The translations under genes and the position numbers were made by a program. The notes beneath the pieces are model-generated. The model saw only the letters and a program-made list of their open reading frames with translations, did not search any database and had not been told where the DNA came from. A DNA stretch of 27,129 bases from a virus: positions 1 through 27,129 of IMG/VR virus record IMGVR_UViG_3300030688_000098; one strand, written 5' to 3'. How positions within the stretch are numbered: the stretch's first letter is position 1; every line of letters begins with the position of its first letter. Positions 13,616-22,424 of the stretch are shown in pieces.

Positions 13616-14551
13616 ATGTCTAGACATCCCAACGATTGGCAGGGTCAAGTATATCATAATTGTGAAGTAATAAAACCTTATGATGAAACAAAACTTGGAG
13701 GCCACGATATGTGGTATCTTAAATGTTTTTGTGGAAAAATTTTTATCACTCAACCTTCTGAAGTTAAACGAGGAAAAACTGTTTCTTGTGGATGTTATAG
13801 ACGAGAAGCATCAACTATAAGAATGAATAAACAAATTGAAAATAATAATGGTCTTAGTATAGGAACTAAAAAAATAAATTATAGAAATTATATATCTGAA
13901 AATAATCTTAAAATAATTGATCCGGTTATTCCAGAAAAAGATTCTGGTATGGATTATTGGAATGTATTATGTCCAAAATGTAATCAAATATTTCAAACAA
14001 AACCACGAGATGTAATTAATAGTAAAACTAAATCATGTAAATGTTCTCAATATAACAATATGATTGCCGCTAAAAAAGCAAGAGATGAAAGAATTCGTTT
14101 AGAAAATGGAGGAATAAGATTAACCGATTTAAATAACTCTTTGAGAATGGGTATATGTAATCCTATTAAACAATTAATTTTTAAATTAGATAATTATACA
14201 TGTAATTTATGTTATGGTAATAAAAATATGTATTTTAACATGCATCATATAGTTCCAATAAAATTAAACTCTGATTTTAAATTTGATAAAAAAGAAGATT
14301 TTTATTCGGTTTATGATATTAATAATTTAATTACATTATGTGAAGAATGCCATAGGAAAGATGCCCATAATGGAAATGGTAGATGTGAACTGAATAAAGA
14401 AGTTCAAAAAGAATTACAGCTCTTAACATCAATGCGTTATGTTCCAAAAGATATTCAAGAAGAATATGATCAAATAGTTAAAAATATAATTGAACCATGG
14501 ATTGAAGATTATTTAAATAACCGCGCAAAACAAGCCACTTTTTTGTTATAA
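13616..14551 (+). CDS. HNH endonuclease with two N-terminal zinc modules (homing type)
   Basis: A 311-residue protein with GGAGAG before the ATG. The HNH domain is at ~190-250: C196/C199 (CNLC), H210/H211 (NMHHIVPI), N237 (NNLITL) and C242/C245/H246 (CEECHR), with the metal-binding Cys pairs of the zinc-HNH subclass. The N-terminal half contains two similar DNA-binding-like modules, each with a Cys-x-Cys or Cys-x2-Cys pair, a TQP/TKP segment and a second Cys-x-Cys pair: residues 37-60 (C37, C39, C58, C60) and 119-143 (C119, C122, C141, C143). The coding sequence is more AT-rich than its neighbours. Free-standing HNH genes beside terminase are common in phages and usually spread as homing endonucleases; a link to packaging-site cutting is possible but not shown. 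Confidence 0.88.
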   Translation: MSRHPNDWQGQVYHNCEVIKPYDETKLGGHDMWYLKCFCGKIFITQPSEVKRGKTVSCGCYRREASTIRMNKQIENNNGLSIGTKKINYRNYISENNLKIIDPVIPEKDSGMDYWNVLCPKCNQIFQTKPRDVINSKTKSCKCSQYNNMIAAKKARDERIRLENGGIRLTDLNNSLRMGICNPIKQLIFKLDNYTCNLCYGNKNMYFNMHHIVPIKLNSDFKFDKKEDFYSVYDINNLITLCEECHRKDAHNGNGRCELNKEVQKELQLLTSMRYVPKDIQEEYDQIVKNIIEPWIEDYLNNRAKQATFLL

Positions 14552-14561
14552 TATATATGGA
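14543..14561 (+). promoter_or_regulatory. Promoter-like site for the unknown abundant protein gene
   Basis: TTGTTATAATATATATGGA contains a perfect TATAAT (14547-14552) and matches the site at 2721-2739 at all but one position. It overlaps the end of the HNH gene. Transcription from here would begin near 14559, directly before a stem-loop. Confidence 0.65.
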
Positions 14562-14605
14562 GTGAATGCATATCGCTATTCACCATAATATCTCTCGTTT
14601 GAGAG
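14562..14605 (+). promoter_or_regulatory. 5' untranslated region with two stem-loops
   Basis: GTGAAT (14562-14567) pairs with ATTCAC (14578-14583), and CTCTC (14592-14596) pairs with GAGAG (14601-14605) around GTTT. Both fall between the inferred start of transcription and the ribosome binding site AAAGGAAG. Such leader hairpins can stabilise phage mRNAs; this role is inferred. Confidence 0.55.
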
Positions 14606-14626
14606 TAGTTTGGAAAGGAAGTTGTA

Positions 14627-15220
14627 ATGGCTTCTAAAAACATTTTTCTTACTGAACGGGGCTTCGGAACTTCGAAGCACGGAGAAGCAGTTATCATTGC
14701 TGGCCCCAATGGGGAACCGGTAACGCTGCGAACCGTCATTACCCCGAATAAGTCCATTGGCGGTCAGCTTACCATCGTACCTCTTAAGGAACGTATCGAT
14801 AAGTATAGCTCCAGTGACATTAATGACAAGGAAGTAATTTTTGAATTAAAGATTGTTCGCAATACTACTACAATGAGTGGTGGAACGATCAGGGTGAAGC
14901 GGGTCGATGCGATCAATATGGAAGTCCAAATGTTCGAAATTGGATTTCTGTATAATCAAAAGACCAATATCGCCCAATTTGTGGAATCTTCAGAAATGGA
15001 GAATTCCGAAAGCGCAAAGGAACTGTTGAATGGAATTCTGTTCAACGCTTTCTGTGCCGGTCTTGATCGAACTTCGGTATATCGTCCCGACAAGCTTTAT
15101 TATGGGAAGCAGGCTACGGATGTTGCTCCCATTGAAAAGAAGTGGTTCGATAAGAAACTCGGTAAGGAAGTTGAAGAACGACCGAATAACCGAGAGCTTC
15201 AGGAAGTAGCTGTTTCCTGA
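14627..15220 (+). CDS. Unknown protein, probably highly expressed
   Basis: A 197-residue protein with a strong ribosome binding site (GGAAAGGAAGTTGTA) and an isolated transcription unit: promoter-like site, leader hairpins and a 12-bp-stem terminator right after the stop. Its G+C content and codon choice (GGC, CGT, AAG, CTG) differ visibly from neighbouring genes and resemble the capsid gene, a sign of high expression. The protein seems beta-rich in the first half (GEAVIIAGPNGEPVTLRTVI, TIRVKRVDAINMEVQMFEIG), helical around NSESAKELLNGILFNAFCAG, and charged at the end (IEKKWFDKKLGKEVEERPNN). No family or catalytic motif is recognised. Its place at the head of the replication cluster would fit an abundant DNA-binding or host-takeover protein, but this is a guess. 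Confidence 0.75.
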   Translation: MASKNIFLTERGFGTSKHGEAVIIAGPNGEPVTLRTVITPNKSIGGQLTIVPLKERIDKYSSSDINDKEVIFELKIVRNTTTMSGGTIRVKRVDAINMEVQMFEIGFLYNQKTNIAQFVESSEMENSESAKELLNGILFNAFCAGLDRTSVYRPDKLYYGKQATDVAPIEKKWFDKKLGKEVEERPNNRELQEVAVS

Positions 15221-15238
15221 GAACTAGAATCGTGCTAC

Positions 15239-15272
15239 AATAAAGGGTGCAATCACGCACCCTTTATTTTTT
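15239..15272 (+). terminator. Rho-independent terminator
   Basis: AATAAAGGGTGC (15239-15250) pairs perfectly with GCACCCTTTATT (15257-15268) around AATCAC and is followed by T's. It ends the transcript of the 197-residue protein. Confidence 0.92.
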
Positions 15273-15282
15273 AACTGTGTAT

Positions 15283-15666
15283 ATGAGCGAATCTAATGGA
15301 TCACAAATATTTATAAAAGAACAAAAAGATAAGTATGGAAAATTACTGTTTATAGAAAAAGTAATAAAACCCGATATGAAGGGTGAGCCGGATATCTTTG
15401 CGATATATAAATCAATGCCCGTATATGCTGAAGCTAAATTAATTAATACTTTTAGCTATCGGAACCTTTATCCATTTAAGGAATTACAGCTAGATACCTT
15501 AGAGGAGCGAGCTAAAAGTGGAGCTATGTGTATTGGGTTACTTTATTTAGAAAAACAGATAAGATATTTAATGTATTATGATTTAGAGGAATTTGTAGAT
15601 TGGAATAAAGCAATTCCATTTAGTTGGGAAGGCTTACGGGAGAAATGGATTGAATGTCTAAAATAA
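15283..15666 (+). CDS. PD-(D/E)xK nuclease, RecU / VRR-NUC-like (possible Holliday junction resolvase)
   Basis: A 127-residue protein from the ATG at 15283. A longer frame to a GTG at 15247 would start inside the terminator hairpin and is unlikely. The nuclease signature is GEPDIFAIYKSMPVYAEAK: Asp in PDI and the E-x-K pair in AEAK. A FSYRNLYPFKELQLDTLEER stretch follows, with the Gln typical of RecU-type resolvases, then AMCIGLLYLEKQIRYLMYYD. The family cleaves branched DNA in recombination and replication. No ribosome binding site is evident, and the only promoter candidate is a poor extended -10 (TGCTACAAT at 15233-15241), so expression may depend on read-through. It overlaps the next gene by 13 bases. 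Confidence 0.7.
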   Translation: MSESNGSQIFIKEQKDKYGKLLFIEKVIKPDMKGEPDIFAIYKSMPVYAEAKLINTFSYRNLYPFKELQLDTLEERAKSGAMCIGLLYLEKQIRYLMYYDLEEFVDWNKAIPFSWEGLREKWIECLK

Positions 15667-17414
15667 ATATATCCATGGATGAAAAACGTCCAGATCAATT
15701 TTTAATAGAAACCGATGCGGACGTTTCATTATTTGGATGGGAAACTAAATCTAAATTCTGTTCCTATTATATGAACATGTCCCCATGGAATTTATCGGAT
15801 TTATTTACGACTAATAAGACAAAACTTGGACACACTATTATTTATGATGACAGAGTTTTACCAATTATCGAAAATCTACGTAATGAAATTAAATTGTACA
15901 AAGATGCAGCAAGTATTAAAAATTTACCTATAGATGATATTAATGATATGTGGGAGGAACAAAGCTTCCCTTATTTATTTCCTAAAATCGAAGCTGATAT
16001 GCACCAGAAACGTATGGTGCTTTGGGCATTAAAAGCAAAGAAGGTTGGATGTTTTGCTGAGCAAGGTACTGGTAAAACTCCAATAGGTATATTCATTTTA
16101 GGTAAATTATTACATGATGGTTTAATTCGTAAACCAATAGTATTTGCACCTTTATCGTTATTAAATGATAATGTATGGTTTAAAGATTTGCGTCAATTTT
16201 CCGATTTTAAACCATTCAATCTACGAGATCCTGACAATTTATTTTGCGATGGTCAAATATCATTCATTAATTATGATAAACTGCAAAATTGGTGTTTTGA
16301 AAAAACTAAAACTGGAGAACATAGTTATATCAAAGATAATTTTTTCGAAATGCAAAAATTTGATGCAATTTACTATGATGAATCTTCTTCATTAAAAGGA
16401 CATTCATCTTATAGAACTCGTGCATTTATAAAAATAAGTAAATATGCAAAATATATATCTCTAGCATCAGGAACTGTTGCTCCAAATTCAATTTTCCAAA
16501 TCTGGGGACAAATGAAGGCTTTAGGATCAGTTCTAGGAGATTCATATAGTCAATTTGAATCTAGATATGGTGCTCAAAGATCAATTGGTCCAGTTATGAA
16601 ATATTTCCCAAGATATAACGCAGAACAAGAAATTCGTAAGCGCATAGATCTTGTTTCTTACTTTATTAAACGCTCAGACGTTTACGACCTCCCTCTTAGG
16701 AGCTTCGTTACTATAAACGTAGATCTTCATGAAGATCATATGAAGCTTTATAAAAAGATAGAGAAAGATTATATAAGTGCCGTACAAGGTTTTGGAGATG
16801 ATGGAGAAATAATAGATGGTAAATTAAGAATTCAACATGAAGTTGCGGTCAGAATTCGTTTAATGCAGATTATGAATGGGTTCACGGTAGTAGAAGATAA
16901 AAATGGTAAGATACATCGAGTATCTTTACCATGGAATGCTAAGCTAGAAGCATTAGATAACTTTATTACTAAGTTCTTAGCTGAATCTGATGACAATAAC
17001 ATTATAGTATGGGCAACCTTTAGGTGGGAAATCGAAACAATCTATAATAAGTATAAGGATATAGCTTCTTATATTTATGGTGGTTTAAATGATACTAAAC
17101 GCAATGAATTACTAGATAGATGGCTAAATGATAAAAGTTGTAGAATTATGGTAGCCATGCCACAAGCAGCCATGTTCGGCCATACGTGGTTAAAATCTAA
17201 TGCATCATTCTACTATTCATGTACTGAAAATTATGAGTTTTATGCACAGTCGCATGATAGAAACTATAGACGTGGTTTAACAAGAGAAGTTACTGAGTAT
17301 AAATTAGTCACATCAAACACTATTGAAAGTAAAATATGGGCAGCAGTAAAATCACGTAAGAAACTTGATAAATTCCTAAAAGATTATTATCTAGAAAAAG
17401 CAAAATCACTTTAA
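15654..17414 (+). CDS. SNF2-type superfamily 2 helicase / DNA translocase
   Basis: A 586-residue protein. Motif I is AEQGTGKT (135-142), Ia FAPLSLL (164-170), motif II YYDESSS (240-246, DESS in place of DEAH), and motif III ASGTVAPN (271-278). The second RecA-like domain includes NIIVWATFRWEIETI, YGGL, RIMVAMPQAAMFGHTWL and motif VI with AQSHDRNYRRG. The order and the late SKIWAAVKSRKK helix are typical of compact phage SNF2 helicases, which move along duplex DNA in replication or repair. The N-terminal ~110 residues have no recognised domain. It starts inside the end of the nuclease gene and is followed after 11 bases by the primase gene, so all three are probably co-translated. Confidence 0.9.
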   Translation: MSKINISMDEKRPDQFLIETDADVSLFGWETKSKFCSYYMNMSPWNLSDLFTTNKTKLGHTIIYDDRVLPIIENLRNEIKLYKDAASIKNLPIDDINDMWEEQSFPYLFPKIEADMHQKRMVLWALKAKKVGCFAEQGTGKTPIGIFILGKLLHDGLIRKPIVFAPLSLLNDNVWFKDLRQFSDFKPFNLRDPDNLFCDGQISFINYDKLQNWCFEKTKTGEHSYIKDNFFEMQKFDAIYYDESSSLKGHSSYRTRAFIKISKYAKYISLASGTVAPNSIFQIWGQMKALGSVLGDSYSQFESRYGAQRSIGPVMKYFPRYNAEQEIRKRIDLVSYFIKRSDVYDLPLRSFVTINVDLHEDHMKLYKKIEKDYISAVQGFGDDGEIIDGKLRIQHEVAVRIRLMQIMNGFTVVEDKNGKIHRVSLPWNAKLEALDNFITKFLAESDDNNIIVWATFRWEIETIYNKYKDIASYIYGGLNDTKRNELLDRWLNDKSCRIMVAMPQAAMFGHTWLKSNASFYYSCTENYEFYAQSHDRNYRRGLTREVTEYKLVTSNTIESKIWAAVKSRKKLDKFLKDYYLEKAKSL

Positions 17415-17425
17415 TTGGAGTCCTA

Positions 17426-20400
17426 GTGTCAGACGAAGAAGATAAGGTAACTTCTGAATTTAATAAATTTGTGGAAAGTGTAAAATCAAAAATTCCGATT
17501 GATCAACTTTACACAAAATTAACTGGAGAAGAATTTGTAAGAGTGGAGTCAAGGCCGAGAGCTAAAATCTCTTGGCGCGAAGATAATAGTCCAAGTTTAT
17601 GTTATGTTCCTGATAAAAATCTTCTCACCGATTTCACCGATAAAAACGAAGGATCTGAAAAGGCTGGAAAGTCTTATAATGTCCTTGATATATTACAGAA
17701 ATGTGGTGGAGCTATTAATTTTGCTCATGCCTTGCAAATGGCATGTGATCTTGCTCAAGTACAATGGCCAGAAAATATTAAGAAAAAAGGTATTGAGAAA
17801 CTTGGACATACACCTTTTAATCTTGGTTCTAAAATTAAAGAAGTCTGGGAAGCCTGTGAAAATAATATGGATTTTTTAATTAATAATCCATCTAGGCGTC
17901 CTATTGGAATTGTAAAATTTTTTGAAAATAGAAATATTCCATTTGAAGCAGATTTTATTAAACCTATGAAATTAGGTATTGTTCCAAAGTATGATGTAGT
18001 ATTTAATATTCTTAAAGGTCAGGGAATTTTAAGAAAAGGAAATGATAATAAAGAACTTAATATATATAGAAAAGATCTAGAGGATAATGGTTTAGTATAT
18101 CCTTTATATAATGTTGACGGAGCATTATGTGGTTTACGTTTTCGTCAATTAGATGTAAAGGATTTTGCTGAATGGATTCCTGTAGGTCACGTTTGTTTTT
18201 ATAATGGTCAGAGATTTAAATTTCGTCCACAAACTCGTAGAAACATACTAGTTGAAGGAGAAATGAATCTCGTAGCTTATGCTATAGCAGTATATAGACA
18301 TTTAAAAAAATGTAACGATCCTGATTTCGAAAAGAAATTTAATGACTCATTAAATATTATTTTTGCAATGGGATCTAAAGGTGGTTCTGCAACTATCTTT
18401 AAGGATCAGATCAATAAGGTTTTATATCTACCTGATTATGATATTTCTGAGGTAGATGAAGACGTAGCTCCTAAAAATCATCCGATCGTAAGAACCTGCG
18501 CTAGAGTAGCTAGGGAAATGAATTCAGATGATTTATTAATTACGGATTGGGGTAAACTCTCATACGTAAAAGCTAAATTTGATTTGGAAGATTATCTTAA
18601 ATATAATGATTATCAATTGGAAACTATATCTTCGATTGAACAAATTAGTCTCTCAAGATATGCGATTGAAGCTATTAAAAAGTTTTGTGCTAGTATTAAA
18701 AATGAAGATAATAGACGAGAGGTTCAGGTTAAATATGTATTATTCATTTCTGAAATTCTACAATATTCACAAAGAGAAGTTTTTAAAGAATTAGTTAAGA
18801 GAGAGTTCGCAATCAGTGAAGATATTGAAAATAATATTACCTCTCATCAAAGAGAGGTTATGATTGAGAATTTCTCAATTGATGCTTTAGGGCATATTAT
18901 AGAAACTAAAATTAATGATGATGGGTCAAAAGTAAATTACAAAGCTACTAATTTTTATATGAGAATTAATGATGAAATAACTTATTACAATTATAATGAT
19001 AATACGTCTGAAAAGTACTATACCGTAGAAATTGTTATTAATGGTAAAAGTGCAGGATCTGGTGAAATAATATCAGATGATATTGTTGATCTTAAGAAAA
19101 TGAAAGCTTTTCTAGCTACTAAGGCTAGTTTAACAGATTTGGTTTATTACAACAACGATCTTAGAAATGGTAAGTTTGATAAAATTACAAGTTTAATGAG
19201 TAGTATTCCTGTAGGTAATAAATCTTATGTATTTCCATGTTTAGGTAGACCATTTCAAGATTTTTGTATGACTTATTTTAAAACTGAATTATTTTGTTTA
19301 TTTCCTAAAGTATCTATTATTAATGGAATAATTAAACAAAATGAAAATTTTGATGTTAATTTGTTCGGTAGAGATGCTGTGGTTAATAATCTTCCATTTG
19401 AATTAGAAGTTTTAAATGAGGAAGATTACAAGAGAGCATTAGATATTTTTTGGTATGATTTACGTCATGTTCATGATTCTAATGTTATTGATAGTTTAAT
19501 TAGTTTAGTTTTCGATTCCTGTACCAGAGAATTACAAGGTATTGGTATTGTTGAAAACGATCATGGATTTCCAATTTATCTTGCTGGCCAGAGTGGAGCA
19601 TATAAAACTACCGCAGCTATTATGGCTATGTCTTTACTCGGTAAATTTAAAGCTGGCAATGATTTACTTGGATGGAATGGAACTTCATTATCTCTCGAAC
19701 ATCAATTAATGAAAATTGGAAATATGACTCATTGTATTGATGATTTAAAACTTGAAGAAATGGCAAGTGATGAATTTGATAAATTCATTCATAAACTTTA
19801 TGGTGGAACTACTAGAACTAGAATGGATTCTTCTGCTACGAAGATTAAGGGTGGAAATAAGTTAACTTGTTCTGCCATTATTACTTCAGAATCAGAAAAT
19901 GAAAATGTTCCAGAATCCATTGCCGCTCGAATGCTTACTTTACGTATTCGTAGATGCACAAAAGAAATATCGGCAGAACGAGAAGTTCATTATCGTAAAA
20001 TGATTAATTTTTATAATGATAGCATTATTAATCTAGATCTGATGAGAGGTATTACTCCACGGTTAATTGCTTGGGCTCAGAAACGTGGAATTGTTCCTTA
20101 TTCAACATCTTTAAGAAAATGGAAAAATGTATTTGTAGAAATTCTTAAAGATAATAAAAATAATGCTGAACGACCATCAGATATGGTTTCTAGATTAGTA
20201 AGTTCATTCGAACAAATTTGTGAATTTATGAAAACCGAGGGAGTTGCTACTAGTATTGAAATTGATGAAACTTTTGAGAAATTCGTAAAATATTGGAAGA
20301 CTCAGATTAAAAATCAAATTGTGCGTATTGAAAAACAATCTTCAACTTATAAAGTTATTGACATGTTGTGTCAGATTATTAATAGCGAAACTATTGGAAT

Positions 20401-20764
20401 TAGAGTTTATAATAATGAAAGATGGCAAGATCCTAAACGTAATTTTCCAAACTATCCAATTAAGGATATTACTTACCCACCAACTCAAAATGGTCCCGGT
20501 GGACGTAAACTTTTAATTGTTTCTGCTAATTCAGTTATTAAATGTATGAATATGCAGATTGATAATAGTCTTCCTATTATTATTGGAAAATTTACAGAAG
20601 ATTTAAAAGAAAGTGGAATTATTGAAACTACCTCAGATGGTAAACTTAAACATTATCCAATTCCAAACGATAAAAATAAAATTGATTGGAATAAACCAAT
20701 TACCGCTATAGCTATAGACTATGAGAAACTAATGGATACATATGATAGGATAAAAAATGATTAA
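17426..20764 (+). CDS. TOPRIM primase fused to DUF927-like helicase
   Basis: A 1112-residue protein starting at GTG with TTGGAG upstream. Residues ~15-115 resemble a primase CHC2-type zinc domain (KISWREDNSPSLCYVPD, then SYNVLDILQKCGGAINFAHA), but the usual zinc Cys/His ligands are missing. A TOPRIM-like domain follows, with ILVEGEMN (274-281; candidate Glu277) and the D-x-D LPDYDI (335-340). Further on, an ATPase has a Walker A-like AGQSGAYKT (720-728), WNGTSLSLE, IDDLKLEEM (D772/D773), YGGTTRTRM and a sensor region TSESENENVPE with Arg835, as in DUF927-type helicases. The last ~200 residues are helical and may bind DNA. The protein probably both primes and unwinds at the phage fork. It overlaps the next gene by eight bases. 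Confidence 0.82.
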   Translation: MSDEEDKVTSEFNKFVESVKSKIPIDQLYTKLTGEEFVRVESRPRAKISWREDNSPSLCYVPDKNLLTDFTDKNEGSEKAGKSYNVLDILQKCGGAINFAHALQMACDLAQVQWPENIKKKGIEKLGHTPFNLGSKIKEVWEACENNMDFLINNPSRRPIGIVKFFENRNIPFEADFIKPMKLGIVPKYDVVFNILKGQGILRKGNDNKELNIYRKDLEDNGLVYPLYNVDGALCGLRFRQLDVKDFAEWIPVGHVCFYNGQRFKFRPQTRRNILVEGEMNLVAYAIAVYRHLKKCNDPDFEKKFNDSLNIIFAMGSKGGSATIFKDQINKVLYLPDYDISEVDEDVAPKNHPIVRTCARVAREMNSDDLLITDWGKLSYVKAKFDLEDYLKYNDYQLETISSIEQISLSRYAIEAIKKFCASIKNEDNRREVQVKYVLFISEILQYSQREVFKELVKREFAISEDIENNITSHQREVMIENFSIDALGHIIETKINDDGSKVNYKATNFYMRINDEITYYNYNDNTSEKYYTVEIVINGKSAGSGEIISDDIVDLKKMKAFLATKASLTDLVYYNNDLRNGKFDKITSLMSSIPVGNKSYVFPCLGRPFQDFCMTYFKTELFCLFPKVSIINGIIKQNENFDVNLFGRDAVVNNLPFELEVLNEEDYKRALDIFWYDLRHVHDSNVIDSLISLVFDSCTRELQGIGIVENDHGFPIYLAGQSGAYKTTAAIMAMSLLGKFKAGNDLLGWNGTSLSLEHQLMKIGNMTHCIDDLKLEEMASDEFDKFIHKLYGGTTRTRMDSSATKIKGGNKLTCSAIITSESENENVPESIAARMLTLRIRRCTKEISAEREVHYRKMINFYNDSIINLDLMRGITPRLIAWAQKRGIVPYSTSLRKWKNVFVEILKDNKNNAERPSDMVSRLVSSFEQICEFMKTEGVATSIEIDETFEKFVKYWKTQIKNQIVRIEKQSSTYKVIDMLCQIINSETIGIRVYNNERWQDPKRNFPNYPIKDITYPPTQNGPGGRKLLIVSANSVIKCMNMQIDNSLPIIIGKFTEDLKESGIIETTSDGKLKHYPIPNDKNKIDWNKPITAIAIDYEKLMDTYDRIKND

Positions 20765-22424
20765 GTCAGTCATTATTAATAACTTCGGACCAATTGAAAA
20801 TATTCAGTTTGATTGTAAGAAATTTAACATGTTTCAGGGTAAATCTCATCAGGGCAAGAGCAGTATTCTACAGGCCATTCAGTGGGCTGTGATTGGTGGA
20901 AATGATGAGTTTCTTGTGAGAAATGGAACCGCTACCTGTGAGGTTATTTTGGTATCAAATAACCAGTCACGAATCGAGCGCCGTTTAACTCGTGGTGGAT
21001 CCAGTAAGCTTTATTTGTATGGACCCGATGAGAAGCCGCTTAATAAACCTCAAGATGTTTTAAATAAAACTTATAATCCATTTCTATTTAGCCCAACAGA
21101 TATGATTAATATGAAACCTAAAGATTTGAACGAATTTATCTCTTCTACTATTAGTAAACGAGTGAAGTTAACTAGCGAAGAAATTAAATTATATGGATTG
21201 GAAAAAGTGGATTTAGCGGAAAATCCAGTTAATGCAATCCAAAAACATTACGATGGATTATATAAAGAACGTACTGGTGTTAATGCTATTGTAAAAGATT
21301 TTGATGCTAAAACTGCTGGGGCTCAAATTATTAAACAAGTAACCGAAGAAGAATTAAAGTTTATGGAAGATCTCGTTAATAATACCGAGGCAGATTTACG
21401 AAAAGCTAAAGATACAAACATTCGAATTGATATTGGTAAGAAAAATATTGATATTAAAACTAAGACTGAAGAAAACGTAAAAATTATTAAGAAAGAATTA
21501 GAAGATGGTAAGAGTGTATTAGAAAATCTTGATAATTCTATTAAAGAATTAGAAGAGATTAATAAACAAGTTTCTACGTTAGAGGTAGAACTGGCTAAGG
21601 ATAGGAGTGAAGTTTCTAATATCAAGGCAACTTTAAGTAAACTCAGTAGTGGCGAAATTAATTGTCCCATCAGTGGATTGATTAAATGCACTACAGATAT
21701 GAAACCTTATAAACAAAAGCTTGAAAAGTCCGAAAAGACTTTAACTGATAATGGTAAAATTAAATTTACTAATGTTACTGAATTAAAAACTAAATCTGAA
21801 AAGCTTAAGCAAGATATTGAAACTGCCAAAGACTTAAAGCGAAAACAACTTGAACTTGATAGAGCTGAAAGTATTTTGAAGGAACTTGAGATTTTCGAAG
21901 CAGATCCAATTGATATTACTGAAACTGAAGCCAAGTTAGTTCAGATGAAAGATGAATTATATAAGGCTAGGTTAGCTAAAGATATTGGAACTATCACAGG
22001 AGTTGATGAAGCTAGAAAGCGTCAAGAGGAATTAAATCTTTCTCTTGAGAAACTGAATAAGTTATTGAAAGAGGTAATCCCTGGAAGGTTGACAATAGGA
22101 TTAAAGGGAATATCATTATCTAAGGATGGCCTATTCTTTCAGGGTTTGCCGATTCGTAGATTAGCAGACAGTATGAAGCTCCGAATCTGCACCGCTATTC
22201 TTAAAGATATGTTTACAAATTGCAATCTATTCACATTAGATCGCATGGAGATTATTGATAAGAATGAATTGGAGAAGTATATTACTTTCTATGCAGCCGA
22301 AAGTAATGTAATACAGTATTTCGGTTCTTATGTTGGTGATCTTGGTCAATTAAAAATTCCTAACTTAAATATTTTTAATATGAACAAATTTAAATTGGAG
22401 AGTTGTAATGGAGAAGACAGGTAG
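20757..22424 (+). CDS. Rad50/SbcC-like ATPase
   Basis: A 555-residue protein with the SMC/Rad50 layout. It begins MIKSVIINNFGPIENIQFDC, then Walker A GKSHQGKS (28-35) and a Q-loop-like AIQWAVIGG. Long coiled-coil arms run over ~190-300 and ~312-440, meeting at a hook with C303 and C311 (CPISGLIKC, wider than the CxxC of true Rad50). The signature region is degenerate (LPIRRLADSMKLRI), and Walker B is LFTLDRME (491-498), with Asp-Arg where Asp-Glu is usual. Related phage ATPases (T4 gp46 group) act with an Mre11-like nuclease in end resection; no such nuclease is seen in this window. The start overlaps the primase gene and the end overlaps a small gene by 17 bases. Confidence 0.85.
   Translation: MIKSVIINNFGPIENIQFDCKKFNMFQGKSHQGKSSILQAIQWAVIGGNDEFLVRNGTATCEVILVSNNQSRIERRLTRGGSSKLYLYGPDEKPLNKPQDVLNKTYNPFLFSPTDMINMKPKDLNEFISSTISKRVKLTSEEIKLYGLEKVDLAENPVNAIQKHYDGLYKERTGVNAIVKDFDAKTAGAQIIKQVTEEELKFMEDLVNNTEADLRKAKDTNIRIDIGKKNIDIKTKTEENVKIIKKELEDGKSVLENLDNSIKELEEINKQVSTLEVELAKDRSEVSNIKATLSKLSSGEINCPISGLIKCTTDMKPYKQKLEKSEKTLTDNGKIKFTNVTELKTKSEKLKQDIETAKDLKRKQLELDRAESILKELEIFEADPIDITETEAKLVQMKDELYKARLAKDIGTITGVDEARKRQEELNLSLEKLNKLLKEVIPGRLTIGLKGISLSKDGLFFQGLPIRRLADSMKLRICTAILKDMFTNCNLFTLDRMEIIDKNELEKYITFYAAESNVIQYFGSYVGDLGQLKIPNLNIFNMNKFKLESCNGEDR

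Noticed and set aside
15233-15241. Extended -10 TGCTACAAT as promoter for the nuclease-helicase genes
   Set aside because: Only a -10-like match with no -35, and the RNA would start inside a terminator hairpin; kept only as a weak possibility.
15247-15282. GTG start at 15247 extending the RecU-like nuclease upstream
   Set aside because: It lies inside the stem of the preceding terminator and would encode a non-conserved-looking extension; the ATG at 15283 begins the recognisable protein.
21323-21934. Minus-strand open frames over the Rad50-like coiled coil, and similar ones over the RDF-like and scaffold genes
   Set aside because: Ser/Leu/Ile-rich or Phe-rich translations are typical antisense images of Lys/Glu-rich coding sequence; no start signals.
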